Notes: generated from the letters alone by a model not told the origin. DNA of 6,488 nt from JAEVZK01 sp038202925 (GCA_038202925.1 JBBREM010000131.1:1-6488); one strand, 5' to 3'. Counted from the stretch's first letter, positions 1-5,071 are shown. Program-made: numbers and translations.

Positions 1-249
1 GGAGTCCGCCGTCACACGGTCGGGATCCTCGCTGGACGCCAGTGCCGCCGTCTTCTCCGGATGCAAACGGAAGAGAGTGAAGACGATCCAGAGGATATAC
101 AACAGTGCCGCAGCGTCCCAGCCCCAGAGCAAGGCCATGGCTTTGTCCGAAGTCTGGAAAGAAACCGCGGCCACCACAACCCCCAACAAAGCGGAGATCG
201 CAAGTCGTGCCCGTCTCCACGAGGATTGGTGTGGTCTGTCTTCTTTCAT
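1..249 (-). CDS. DUF1345-like integral membrane protein, N-terminal part (runs off left edge)
   Basis: This minus-strand frame is open from an ATG at 249-247 to the left edge (83 codons), so the C-terminus lies outside the window. The N-terminus is basic (residues 1-15 with R5, R12, R13, R15). A hydrophobic segment follows at about 16-31, then a second at about 40-62 that begins with a GWD motif (43-45) and contains A-x-L-x-Y. After it come a charged loop and an acidic 'SSEDPDR' stretch (72-78). This order (basic start, TM1, 'GWD...Y' in TM2, then 'T-x-x-x-A...ED..R') is what I know of DUF1345 membrane proteins, which are usually about 220 residues with four or more helices and unknown function. 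No Shine-Dalgarno is visible before the ATG. The frame stays open further upstream, so the start is the likeliest choice rather than proven. The family call rests on pattern memory. Confidence 0.68.
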   Translation of the reverse strand, partial: MKEDRPHQSSWRRARLAISALLGVVVAAVSFQTSDKAMALLWGWDAAALLYILWIVFTLFRLHPEKTAALASSEDPDRVTADS

Positions 250-513
250 ATTTGGTATTGTGGCTTGGGCGCACGAGCTGAGACACTTGCTGAAAAGCTC
301 GCCTTGCCGTCGCCGGGCACGTGGGCGCCCGATCAGCCTCGCCTACCGCTTCGGGGGCAGCGTGAACCGAAAGGTGGATCCAACGCGAGTCTTGCTATCG
401 ACGACGACAGCGCCCCCGTGAAGCTCGACGAACGATTTTCACAGGCGGAGATTCTCAATAGGCGGCCAACAAAGAAGGTGGCTACCTGTGTCAGAGTGGG
501 AAATGACCAGCTG
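250..513. other. Intergenic stretch without a recognisable gene
   Basis: This stretch lies between the start of the minus-strand DUF1345-like gene and the plus-strand helix-turn-helix piece. Plus-strand frames are open in places, but their translations are rich in Arg/Pro/Ser with no motif, membrane segment or start signal, and no minus-strand frame looks coding. It must hold the promoter of the leftward gene. A CACAAT hexamer about ten bases before that ATG is the only -10-like candidate, and it has no convincing -35. No repeat, tRNA or clear hairpin was seen. Confidence 0.5.
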
Positions 514-681
514 ATGTGCAGTTATGGTTCGAACGAGGCAGCGAGGCTAATCGCAATGAACGTCAAGACCCTTCAAAGTTGGGAGGTAGGCGCGAGAAAG
601 CCGAGCAAGCCGACGATGAGACTGCTTCAGATATTCGATGCTCCGGAAGAGTTCCGCTCCGTGTTGTCGCTGGCCAACTGA
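514..681 (+). pseudogene. XRE/HigA-type antitoxin helix-turn-helix remnant
   Basis: From an in-frame ATG at 514 the frame gives 55 residues ending at TGA 679-681. The stretch 'NVKTLQSWE' followed by 'GARKPSKPTMRLLQIF' matches the recognition helix and following helix of XRE-family antitoxins of the HigA/NadS type ('...VSVKTLQSWEQGRRKPSGPALRLLQI...'). The region before it ('SNEAARLI') fits the end of helix 1 and helix 2. The helix normally preceding that, with its 'LR..LGLSQ' pattern, is poorly recognisable. No Shine-Dalgarno precedes the ATG. No toxin gene is visible on either side. The frame extends back to 61, but its first part is antisense to the DUF1345-like gene and looks non-coding. 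I read this as a truncated or decayed antitoxin gene. A short functional DNA-binding protein starting at GTG 496 or ATG 514 is the alternative. It converges on the oxidoreductase gene. Confidence 0.5.
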
Positions 682-762
682 TCAATAAGATGAATGGCTA
701 TCCGGCGAAGAAGTACAAGTATAAAGCTGTGCCCGCTTACTCGATGAATCTGGACGGCCTAC

Positions 763-2265
763 TTAAACGGGAAATGTCTCCAATGGCTTAACAGCCGGAC
801 TATGCAAAACCTGGCCATCGAAGTCGAACCTAGAGCCATGGCATGGGCAGTCCCAGCTCCGTTCAGCACCATTCCACGCAAGTTGGCAGCCAATGTGTGT
901 GCACGCGGTGCTTACCAAATGGAGGGCGCCGGTATCGTCGCGAAAGGCACCGATCCGCTTGTCTTCAAGCTGCACTATCGCCGCTTCGCCGTTAGCCAGC
1001 GAGTCCGTCTCATGGCGGGCGATTCGCCGCATCCGGTCGCCAATGAGGTGCGAGACGGCGTTCAAGTTTTCTTTGATCAACGTTGGAACGGCTTTGAACT
1101 CGATGCGCGACGGTGAAAATATCCTTTCCCACGCTTCGTCCGCTTTCCCTTCAATCAAATCCGCGATCAGCTTGCCAGCGACAATGCCGTTTGACATGCC
1201 CCATCCATCAAATCCGGTCGCGACGTAGATGTGCTTGGTGCCCGAGGCGCGACCGATGTATGGAAGGCCATCGGGAGTGGTGTTGTCTTGGGCGGACCAG
1301 CGAAAGCGGACCTCGCGGACGTTGAATGTCTTCCGGGCCCATTCCTCCAGCCGCAGGTAGCACTCTTCCGTGTTCTCCTGTTGACCTGCTTTATGGTCTT
1401 CGCCGCCGACAATCAGCAGATCCTTACCATCGACGGGCTGTCGTCGCATGGATCGAAAGGCCCCGCCTTCCGATACAAACATTCCTTCGGGCATATCCCC
1501 GTCAACCTCAAGAGCGAGGGCATAGGATCGATAGGGGCTCAGCTTGGCGATAAAGAAATTAGAATCGAAGATCGGATAGTTGGTGGCAACGACGACAGAG
1601 GTTGCCCGCACGATTCCATGTTCAGTGACGAGTTCGCAACGACCGTCTTTCTCGGAGATCTCTTGGACGCGGCTGTTTTCAAAGATTTCAAGTCCGCTGG
1701 CCAGACCCAGTAGGAATTTGCGCGGGTGAAAACGGTATTGTCGGTCGAACCTTAAGACAGATTTAACGGGAAAAGGAAGCTCCCAATTTGTCGGAATGGA
1801 GGCCGGTAGACCACCCTTTACGCATGCAGCAAATTCACCCGCGAATTCGTCTTCGCGCCCTTCTTCGGTTGTGAAAACATGGGCTGGGTTGGAAATGAGA
1901 TCGCATTCGATGCCCTCTCTCTCGGACAGTGCGACAACTTCGGACAGTGCCCATTCATTAGCCTCGCCGTACGTCCGGGCTGCCTCCGGGCCAAAAGTTT
2001 GTTCGAGTTTTGCGTAGCGCAATCCATGTTGCGAAGTGAGCTTGCCCGTGGTGTTGCCGGTCACGTCGGAAAGAATCGTGCCCGCCTCCAGGACTGCTAC
2101 ATTAAGTCCGGCCTTTGTGAGTCGGTATGCAGTGTAGACGCCAGCGATGCCGGCACCAACGACGACGACATCGAAGACTTTGTCGGCAGTTATGGTCGGA
2201 CGACCGAGGCTATCGGTTGTGGCCATCCAGATGGATCGCGGTTGGCCGGGCAGGGACTGGTTCAA
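763..2265 (-). CDS. FAD-dependent oxidoreductase with C-terminal Rieske [2Fe-2S] domain (YhfW-like)
   Basis: This 500-residue protein joins two redox modules. Residues about 32-390 form a D-amino-acid-oxidase/glycine-oxidase-like flavoprotein. It has a dinucleotide-binding GAGIAG at 37-42, an acidic 'VLEAG' strand end about 20 residues later, and a late 'PYIGR...YVATGFDGWGMSNG' segment typical of the FAD-binding C-terminal part. Residues about 415-500 form a Rieske domain with CTH at 455-457 and CPCH at 473-476. C455, H457, C473 and H476 would bind the cluster, and C460 and C475 are placed for the disulfide of bc1/b6f-type Rieske proteins. Order and length match Bacillus YhfW (about 509 residues), whose substrate is not established. 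Electrons may pass between flavin and cluster, but the acceptor is unknown. No signal peptide is seen, so it is likely cytoplasmic. The start is a TTG preceded five bases away by AGGAA (2271-2275). An ATG at codon 14 has no such site. It appears monocistronic, and no clear terminator hairpin follows. Confidence 0.88.
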   Translation of the reverse strand: MNQSLPGQPRSIWMATTDSLGRPTITADKVFDVVVVGAGIAGVYTAYRLTKAGLNVAVLEAGTILSDVTGNTTGKLTSQHGLRYAKLEQTFGPEAARTYGEANEWALSEVVALSEREGIECDLISNPAHVFTTEEGREDEFAGEFAACVKGGLPASIPTNWELPFPVKSVLRFDRQYRFHPRKFLLGLASGLEIFENSRVQEISEKDGRCELVTEHGIVRATSVVVATNYPIFDSNFFIAKLSPYRSYALALEVDGDMPEGMFVSEGGAFRSMRRQPVDGKDLLIVGGEDHKAGQQENTEECYLRLEEWARKTFNVREVRFRWSAQDNTTPDGLPYIGRASGTKHIYVATGFDGWGMSNGIVAGKLIADLIEGKADEAWERIFSPSRIEFKAVPTLIKENLNAVSHLIGDRMRRIARHETDSLANGEAAIVQLEDKRIGAFRDDTGALHLVSTACTHIGCQLAWNGAERSWDCPCHGSRFDFDGQVLHSPAVKPLETFPV

Positions 2266-2270
2266 AGCTT

Positions 2271-2275
2271 TTCCT
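2271..2275 (-). promoter_or_regulatory. Ribosome binding site deciding the TTG start of the oxidoreductase gene
   Basis: On the minus strand AGGAA occupies these bases, five bases before TTG at 2265-2263. The competing in-frame ATG at 2226-2224 has no purine-rich site upstream. The site therefore favours the TTG start, adding 13 residues before the otherwise first Met. Confidence 0.55.
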
Positions 2276-2367
2276 ACGGTTCCCAGATTCGATCTCTTGC
2301 CACAGGTTTCGTGGGAACGGAATCACACTACCTTGCGTCGTTGAAGTGGAAATTCCCCAGGTTCCTT

Positions 2368-2387
2368 GAGCGAACACCGAATCGCTC
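2368..2387 (-). promoter_or_regulatory. Hairpin in the 5' leader of the oxidoreductase gene
   Basis: Perfect 6-base arms, GAGCGA (2368-2373) and TCGCTC (2382-2387), enclose an 8-base loop. In the minus-strand transcript the hairpin follows a G-rich run and lies about 100 bases before the TTG start. With the promoter at 2412-2441 the leader would be about 140 bases, long enough for post-transcriptional control. No known riboswitch consensus was recognised. A 6-bp stem alone can occur by chance. Confidence 0.25.
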
Positions 2388-2411
2388 CTTCTCCCCCCGA
2401 AAAGGTCTGAG

Positions 2412-2441
2412 ATTATGAGGCCGAAGCGGGCCGTGCGTCAA
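2412..2441 (-). promoter_or_regulatory. Sigma70-like promoter for the FAD/Rieske oxidoreductase gene
   Basis: On the minus strand TTGACG (2441-2436) and CATAAT (2417-2412) are separated by 18 bases, each matching the consensus at five of six positions. Transcription would start near 2405 and give a leader of about 140 bases before the TTG at 2265. It is the best promoter seen between the tRNA and the oxidoreductase gene. Confidence 0.5.
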
Positions 2442-2472
2442 GGCGATAGCGAGCGCCTTCGGCGTCCTTGAC
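2437..2472. repeat. Inverted repeat overlapping the oxidoreductase -35 box (possible operator)
   Basis: GTCAAGG (2437-2443) and CCTTGAC (2466-2472) are perfect 7-base inverted arms separated by 22 bases. Inside lies a second inverted pair that shares bases with the first: AAGGCG (2440-2445) and CGCCTT (2454-2459). A short CGCC-TTC-GGCG hairpin follows at 2454-2464. The left arm covers the -35 box of the leftward promoter, so a dimeric regulator bound here would sit on or beside it. Function is inferred from position only. Confidence 0.4.
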
Positions 2473-2695
2473 CCGCACCCCGCTTCGTCCCTTTTCGGCG
2501 AACTTGTCTTTGAGGGGAAACGAGAGCTTGGAAGGACTTCCTTTTGGAGATCCGTTTCGAGTTTTCCATTCGTTCCCAAGTTGCGGCACATAACCCCTTC
2601 TATGCGACGCAAAGATGAAATGGAGCTATCGACGAACCACAAGTAGAAAAGTTAGAATCTCGTCTGGCCTGACTCCAATCTGGATTCAAAAAGCG
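2442..2695. other. Intergenic stretch between oxidoreductase promoter and tRNA-Glu
   Basis: No gene is supported here. A 104-codon minus-strand frame ending at 2328 crosses this stretch, but it has no family resemblance, no good start signal and an unlikely composition. Small symmetric elements are present, such as GGAAG-ga-CTTCC at 2530-2541. No clear Rho-independent terminator was found after the tRNA. A short T-run follows the CCA on the minus strand without a strong preceding stem other than the tRNA itself. Confidence 0.45.
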
Positions 2696-2772
2696 TGGTA
2701 CTCCGGACGGGATTTGAACCCGCGATCTTCGCCGTGAGAGGGCGATGTCCTAAACCGCTAGACGACCGGAGC
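2696..2772 (-). tRNA. tRNA-Glu (anticodon CTC), CCA encoded
   Basis: The minus strand folds into a complete 77-base cloverleaf. The acceptor stem is GCTCCGG paired with CCGGAGT, and the D arm is GTC...GAC. The anticodon stem is TCGCC/GGCGA, with loop CTCTCAC giving anticodon CTC (reads GAG, Glu). A 5-base variable loop follows, then T arm GCGGG-TTCAAAT-CCCGT. The discriminator is A at 2699 and CCA is genomically encoded at 2698-2696. The D-arm and anticodon-loop sequences closely follow bacterial tRNA-Glu. The first acceptor pair is G1-U72 rather than the usual G1-C72. Confidence 0.95.
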
Positions 2773-2783
2773 AAACGGTTGTT

Positions 2784-2811
2784 TTTATACCTCAGCAGCT
2801 CTCCGTTTCAG
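2784..2811 (-). promoter_or_regulatory. Probable promoter of tRNA-Glu
   Basis: On the minus strand CTGAAA (2811-2806, four of six consensus bases) and TATAAA (2789-2784, five of six) are separated by 16 bases. Transcription would begin about five bases before the tRNA 5' end at 2772. An inverted repeat, CTCAGC (2791-2796) and GCTGAG (2820-2825), surrounds the -35 region. Confidence 0.45.
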
Positions 2812-2833
2812 GTAGGACCGCTGAGCCCTGCGA

Positions 2834-2865
2834 GGAACTGACGCGCACATGTGCAGGTCAGTTTC
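2834..2865. repeat. Long imperfect palindrome upstream of the adaptor gene
   Basis: The arms AACTGAC (2836-2842) and GTCAGTT (2857-2863) flank a perfect 10-base palindrome, GCACA/TGTGC (2845-2854). Only two mismatched positions per side (GC and AG) lie between. The outer pairs G2835-T2864 (wobble) and G2834-C2865 extend it further. The centre is about 50 bases before the adaptor ATG and about 77 bases upstream of the tRNA 5' end on the other strand. It could be a dimer-binding operator or, if transcribed, a stable hairpin in the adaptor mRNA leader. No strong promoter hexamers were seen beside it on the plus strand. Confidence 0.6.
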
Positions 2866-2900
2866 ATACAGGCTGCATTTTGCGGCAAGAAGGGGAGCGT

Positions 2901-4064
2901 ATGAGCAACGTCAGATTTCTAATTCTTTTAGCCGCCGCTGGCGCGATCGCTGGCTGCCAGCCCGCGGCAACGGAGACGGTTGCCGTCAAGGAACAACTGC
3001 GCGCCGAGCCGACCTCGGCGAAGGTCGAGCGGCGAGACATCGTGGGCTACACGCTCCTTCCTGGCGAGCTTTACGTTCCGCCCGATGAAGACGCAATCAT
3101 CAAAGCGCCTTATTCGGCCGCCGTGCAGCAAGTGATGACCACAGTCGGGCAGCGCGTGGGGAAGGGGGACGATCTGATCAAGATGTCCACGCCCGACGTC
3201 GATCAGTCCTACGCGCAGGCCTCGGCTAACGTCAAAGCCGCCGAGACCGCCTACGCCAACGCGATGCAGACCTATCACGCGGCGACTAAAGAGGCAGACC
3301 AGCAGCTTTCCCAGGCTCGGTCCGCAGAGAAGCAGTGGCGACTGCAAGCCACCCAGACCGGCGATGCTTCTGGCCTTAATCAAGCGATTGAAGCCCGACA
3401 CGCCGCGGAGCTCGCAGTAGCACAGGCTCGCCAGCAGGCAAGTGGAGAGGTGCTGCCGTACAAACAGCAGCTCGACCAGGCCCAGCTCGCCTACAAACAG
3501 GCGCGCGGTGTCGCGAAGCAGACCGGCATTTCGGCGCCAATCTCGGGCACGGTGCTCGAGGTCACCGTCAGTTCCGGCCAGCAAGTCAACACGGGGGATA
3601 AGCTCATCCGGATCACCGATCTTGGCGCGATCAAGGTTCAATCCGATATTTCCGCCGAGCAGGCGGGAGTGGTGAAAGAAGGGAAGTCGGTCGTCGTGAC
3701 CTTTATGGGCCTTGAGGACAAGCCTTTCGACGGCACGATCACGAGCGTCAAGACCATCCCGACCCCGGAGGGCGCGATACGCTACCGCGCCATCATCGAC
3801 TTCAAGAACGACCTGGGCCTCGTCAAGCCTGGCGTCGCGGTGAAGGCGGTCGGCGTCAAGATCGGCGAGGTACATCAGGTGCTCGCGGTCCCGGCGGCTT
3901 CGGTGACGATGGACGGCACGGGCAAGCCGATGGTCAAGGTGCTCAAGGGCGACAAGTGGATTGCAGTTGTGGTCGAGACGGGGATGTCTGACGGCAACTA
4001 CATGGAGATCAAGTCGGGAGTCAATCTGGGCGACACGGTTCAGGTTCCGGCACTAACACGGTAA
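2901..4064 (+). CDS. Periplasmic adaptor lipoprotein (HlyD/AcrA/MacA-type membrane fusion protein)
   Basis: The product is a 387-residue membrane-fusion adaptor, which links an inner-membrane pump to an outer-membrane channel. Residues 1-18 are a lipoprotein signal with lipobox A-I-A-G-C. Cys19 would be lipidated, and Gln at +2 would not retain it in the inner membrane under enterobacterial rules. A first lipoyl-like half follows (about 64-98), then a long Ala/Gln/Lys-rich coiled-coil hairpin (about 99-208). The second lipoyl half is at about 209-240, with 'ISAPISGTVLEV' and 'GDKLIRITDL'. A beta-barrel (about 243-318, 'VSSGQQV' just before it and 'VKPGVAVKA' within) and a membrane-proximal domain ('VPAASV...MVKVLKGDKW') complete it. 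ATG 2901 is chosen because AAGGGGAG (2890-2897) precedes it and the signal peptide then starts correctly. A TTG at 2880 lacks both. No ABC, RND or outer-membrane partner gene is adjacent, so the substrate is unknown. The stop lies 22 bases before the hisB -10 box. Confidence 0.9.
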   Translation: MSNVRFLILLAAAGAIAGCQPAATETVAVKEQLRAEPTSAKVERRDIVGYTLLPGELYVPPDEDAIIKAPYSAAVQQVMTTVGQRVGKGDDLIKMSTPDVDQSYAQASANVKAAETAYANAMQTYHAATKEADQQLSQARSAEKQWRLQATQTGDASGLNQAIEARHAAELAVAQARQQASGEVLPYKQQLDQAQLAYKQARGVAKQTGISAPISGTVLEVTVSSGQQVNTGDKLIRITDLGAIKVQSDISAEQAGVVKEGKSVVVTFMGLEDKPFDGTITSVKTIPTPEGAIRYRAIIDFKNDLGLVKPGVAVKAVGVKIGEVHQVLAVPAASVTMDGTGKPMVKVLKGDKWIAVVVETGMSDGNYMEIKSGVNLGDTVQVPALTR

Positions 4065-4070
4065 ACGTCT

Positions 4071-4083
4071 ATAACCCCTTGCG
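4071..4083 (+). repeat. 13-base motif shared with the rpoB promoter (copy 1)
   Basis: ATAACCCCTTGCG here matches ATAAACCCTTGCG at 5011-5023 at 12 of 13 positions. This copy ends three bases before the hisB TATAAT. The second copy covers the -35 region of the rpoB promoter. A shared regulator site is possible, but two copies alone do not exclude chance. Confidence 0.3.
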
Positions 4084-4086
4084 CCG

Positions 4087-4092
4087 TATAAT
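4087..4092 (+). promoter_or_regulatory. -10 box of hisB, implying a leaderless or near-leaderless transcript
   Basis: A perfect TATAAT ends nine bases before the hisB ATG (4102). Transcription would begin around 4099, leaving about three bases of leader. No Shine-Dalgarno is present in the 25 bases before the ATG, which agrees with leaderless translation. The -35 is weak: the best fit is TAAACG with a 19-base spacer. Confidence 0.5.
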
Positions 4093-4101
4093 CTGTTATC
4101 C

Positions 4102-4707
4102 ATGAGCAAGGCGACGCCGGGGGTTCGGTATGCGGAGGTTGAGCGCGAAACGCGCGCGACCCGCGTGCAAGTCGTGCTCGATCTGGACGGCGGCACCCGC
4201 CGGGATATCTCGACGGGCATCCATTTCTTCGACCACATGCTGATCGAAATGGCCTTTCACGGCCAGCTCGACATCGGGATCATCTCCGAAGGCGATCTCG
4301 AAGTCGACGATCATCACACCGCCGTCGATACGGGGATCGTGGTTGGGCAGGCGATCACGCAGGCGCTGGAGGCCGACACCGGCATCGAGCGCTTCGCCGA
4401 CGCGACGATCCCCACCGAGGACGCGCTTGTTCGTGTCGCGTTGGATCTGCGCGGCCGCGGCTCGCTGCATTTCGACGTGCCGTTCACCCGCAACCGGCTT
4501 GGCGGGCTGTCGACGCAATCGGTACGCGAGTTTTTTGACGCGCTTGCCGTGCATGGCGGCATCACGCTGCACATCACCAAGCTCGCGGGCGAGAACGACC
4601 ACCATGTGTGCGAAGCGCTATTTAAGGCCTTCGGCCTTGCACTGCACCATGCGGTGAAGCGCACGGAGCGCAACACGTCAAGTCCGACGAAAGGCTCACG
4701 TGCCTAA
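4102..4707 (+). CDS. hisB: Imidazoleglycerol-phosphate dehydratase family protein with altered active-site motifs
   Basis: This 201-residue, single-domain protein has the normal length for stand-alone HisB, which dehydrates imidazole glycerol phosphate to imidazole acetol phosphate in cytoplasmic histidine synthesis. Family landmarks are clear: 'STGIHFFDHML' (37-47), 'DDHHT' (69-73), 'ERF' (96-98), 'ALDLRGRG' (113-120), 'REFF' (142-145), 'TLHI' (155-158), 'NDHHVCEALFKAF' (165-177) and 'PTKG' (195-198). Several usual residues are changed. The Glu of 'R-x-T-x-E-T' is Ala19. The Glu of the first HHxxE metal motif (H71, H72) is Val75. 'P-M-D-E-A' reads 'PTEDA' (104-108). 'DLSGRP' reads DLRGRG. 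'P-S-T-K-G' reads 'S-P-T-K-G'. The second HHxxE (H167, H168, E171) is intact. The frame is undamaged and coding in character, so this looks like divergence rather than decay. It may share a transcript with the small gene 44 bases downstream. No other his gene is nearby. Confidence 0.9.
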   Translation: MSKATPGVRYAEVERETRATRVQVVLDLDGGTRRDISTGIHFFDHMLIEMAFHGQLDIGIISEGDLEVDDHHTAVDTGIVVGQAITQALEADTGIERFADATIPTEDALVRVALDLRGRGSLHFDVPFTRNRLGGLSTQSVREFFDALAVHGGITLHITKLAGENDHHVCEALFKAFGLALHHAVKRTERNTSSPTKGSRA

Positions 4708-4751
4708 CGGTTTAACGTAAGCTGAATGGAGGCGGTGAGGTTTAAGACGCT

Positions 4752-4991
4752 ATGGGTGACATGATCTGGGTTCTCATTCCGCTTACCGCGCTGCTGATTC
4801 CGATCGTGGCGATGCTTGTGAGCCATCAACAGAAGATGGCGCAGATCATCCACGGCCGGGGCGATCCCGAAGAGGTGGCGGCGCTTCGATCCGAAGTCGC
4901 GGAACTGAAGCAGCAGCTCGGGCAGCACACCATGGCCCTCGACGAAATGCGCCGTCGCCAGCCGTTGCCGCCGACGGTCGAACAGCGCTAA
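4752..4991 (+). CDS. Small membrane-anchored coiled-coil protein
   Basis: This 79-residue protein has one transmembrane segment at about 4-24 ('MIWVLIPLTALLIPIVAML'). A basic stretch follows ('SHQQKMAQIIHGRG'), then a charged heptad-like helix at about 38-70 ('PEEVAALRSEVAELKQQL', then 'LDEMRRR'). The tail is Pro-rich. The layout resembles PspB and similar small anchored coiled-coil proteins found widely in bacteria, but no specific family or function can be named. ATG 4752 is the first start after an in-frame TAA at 4743-4745. GGAGG (4728-4732) and GAGG (4737-4740) lie upstream, the nearer with an 11-base spacer. It sits 44 bases after hisB and 90 bases before rpoB, with an rpoB promoter in the gap, so it most likely ends the hisB transcript. 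Confidence 0.75.
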   Translation: MGDMIWVLIPLTALLIPIVAMLVSHQQKMAQIIHGRGDPEEVAALRSEVAELKQQLGQHTMALDEMRRRQPLPPTVEQR

Positions 4992-5010
4992 GCACGCTGA
5001 AAATCGGACG

Positions 5011-5023
5011 ATAAACCCTTGCG
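5011..5023 (+). repeat. 13-base motif shared with the hisB upstream region (copy 2)
   Basis: ATAAACCCTTGCG matches the copy at 4071-4083 except for one base. Its last five bases form most of the rpoB -35 hexamer, so any protein recognising the motif would affect rpoB transcription directly. Confidence 0.3.
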
Positions 5024-5047
5024 ATCCGTGCTCCGGCATGGTATTAT
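5019..5047 (+). promoter_or_regulatory. Sigma70-type promoter of rpoB
   Basis: TTGCGA (5019-5024) and TATTAT (5042-5047) are separated by exactly 17 bases. Transcription would start near 5054 and give a leader of about 28 bases before the TTG start. An rpoB-proximal promoter fits the absence of rplJ-rplL immediately upstream. Confidence 0.65.
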
Positions 5048-5071
5048 CAGAGTTCGCGCAAAAATGCCCCC

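Noticed and set aside
12..203. 63-codon minus-strand frame at the left edge
   Set aside because: It is a frame shadow of the DUF1345-like gene, which reads in another minus-strand frame and is open to the edge. The shadow is rich in Arg/Ser/Cys and has no motif.
61..513. N-terminal 150 residues of the long plus-strand frame that ends in the helix-turn-helix piece
   Set aside because: The first part is antisense to the DUF1345-like gene and the rest has low-complexity, motif-free composition. Only the last 55 residues show family similarity.
1231..1713. 160-codon plus-strand frame inside the oxidoreductase gene
   Set aside because: It lies opposite a well-supported FAD/Rieske gene, has no domain similarity and no ribosome site.
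2210..2377. 56-codon minus-strand GTG frame in the oxidoreductase leader, with a G-rich site before it
   Set aside because: A Shine-Dalgarno-like run precedes the GTG and it overlaps the oxidoreductase start, so a leader peptide was considered. No motif or regulatory peptide pattern is visible, and the start is a weak GTG.
2328..2642. 104-codon minus-strand frame upstream of the oxidoreductase gene
   Set aside because: It has no recognisable domain and no convincing ribosome site. Its composition is unlike the neighbours, and it overlaps the promoter and leader of the oxidoreductase gene.
2880..2900. TTG at 2880 as the adaptor start
   Set aside because: It would place seven charged residues before the lipoprotein signal and has no ribosome site. 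ATG 2901 has AAGGGGAG at the right distance and a normal signal peptide.
2928..3875. 315-codon minus-strand frame antisense to the adaptor gene
   Set aside because: Long antisense frames are common opposite high-GC genes. The translation is Arg/Leu/Gly/Asp-rich with no domain, while the plus strand has a full signal peptide and all adaptor domains.
4096..4676. Minus-strand frames antisense to hisB
   Set aside because: They are shadows of hisB without motifs or start signals.
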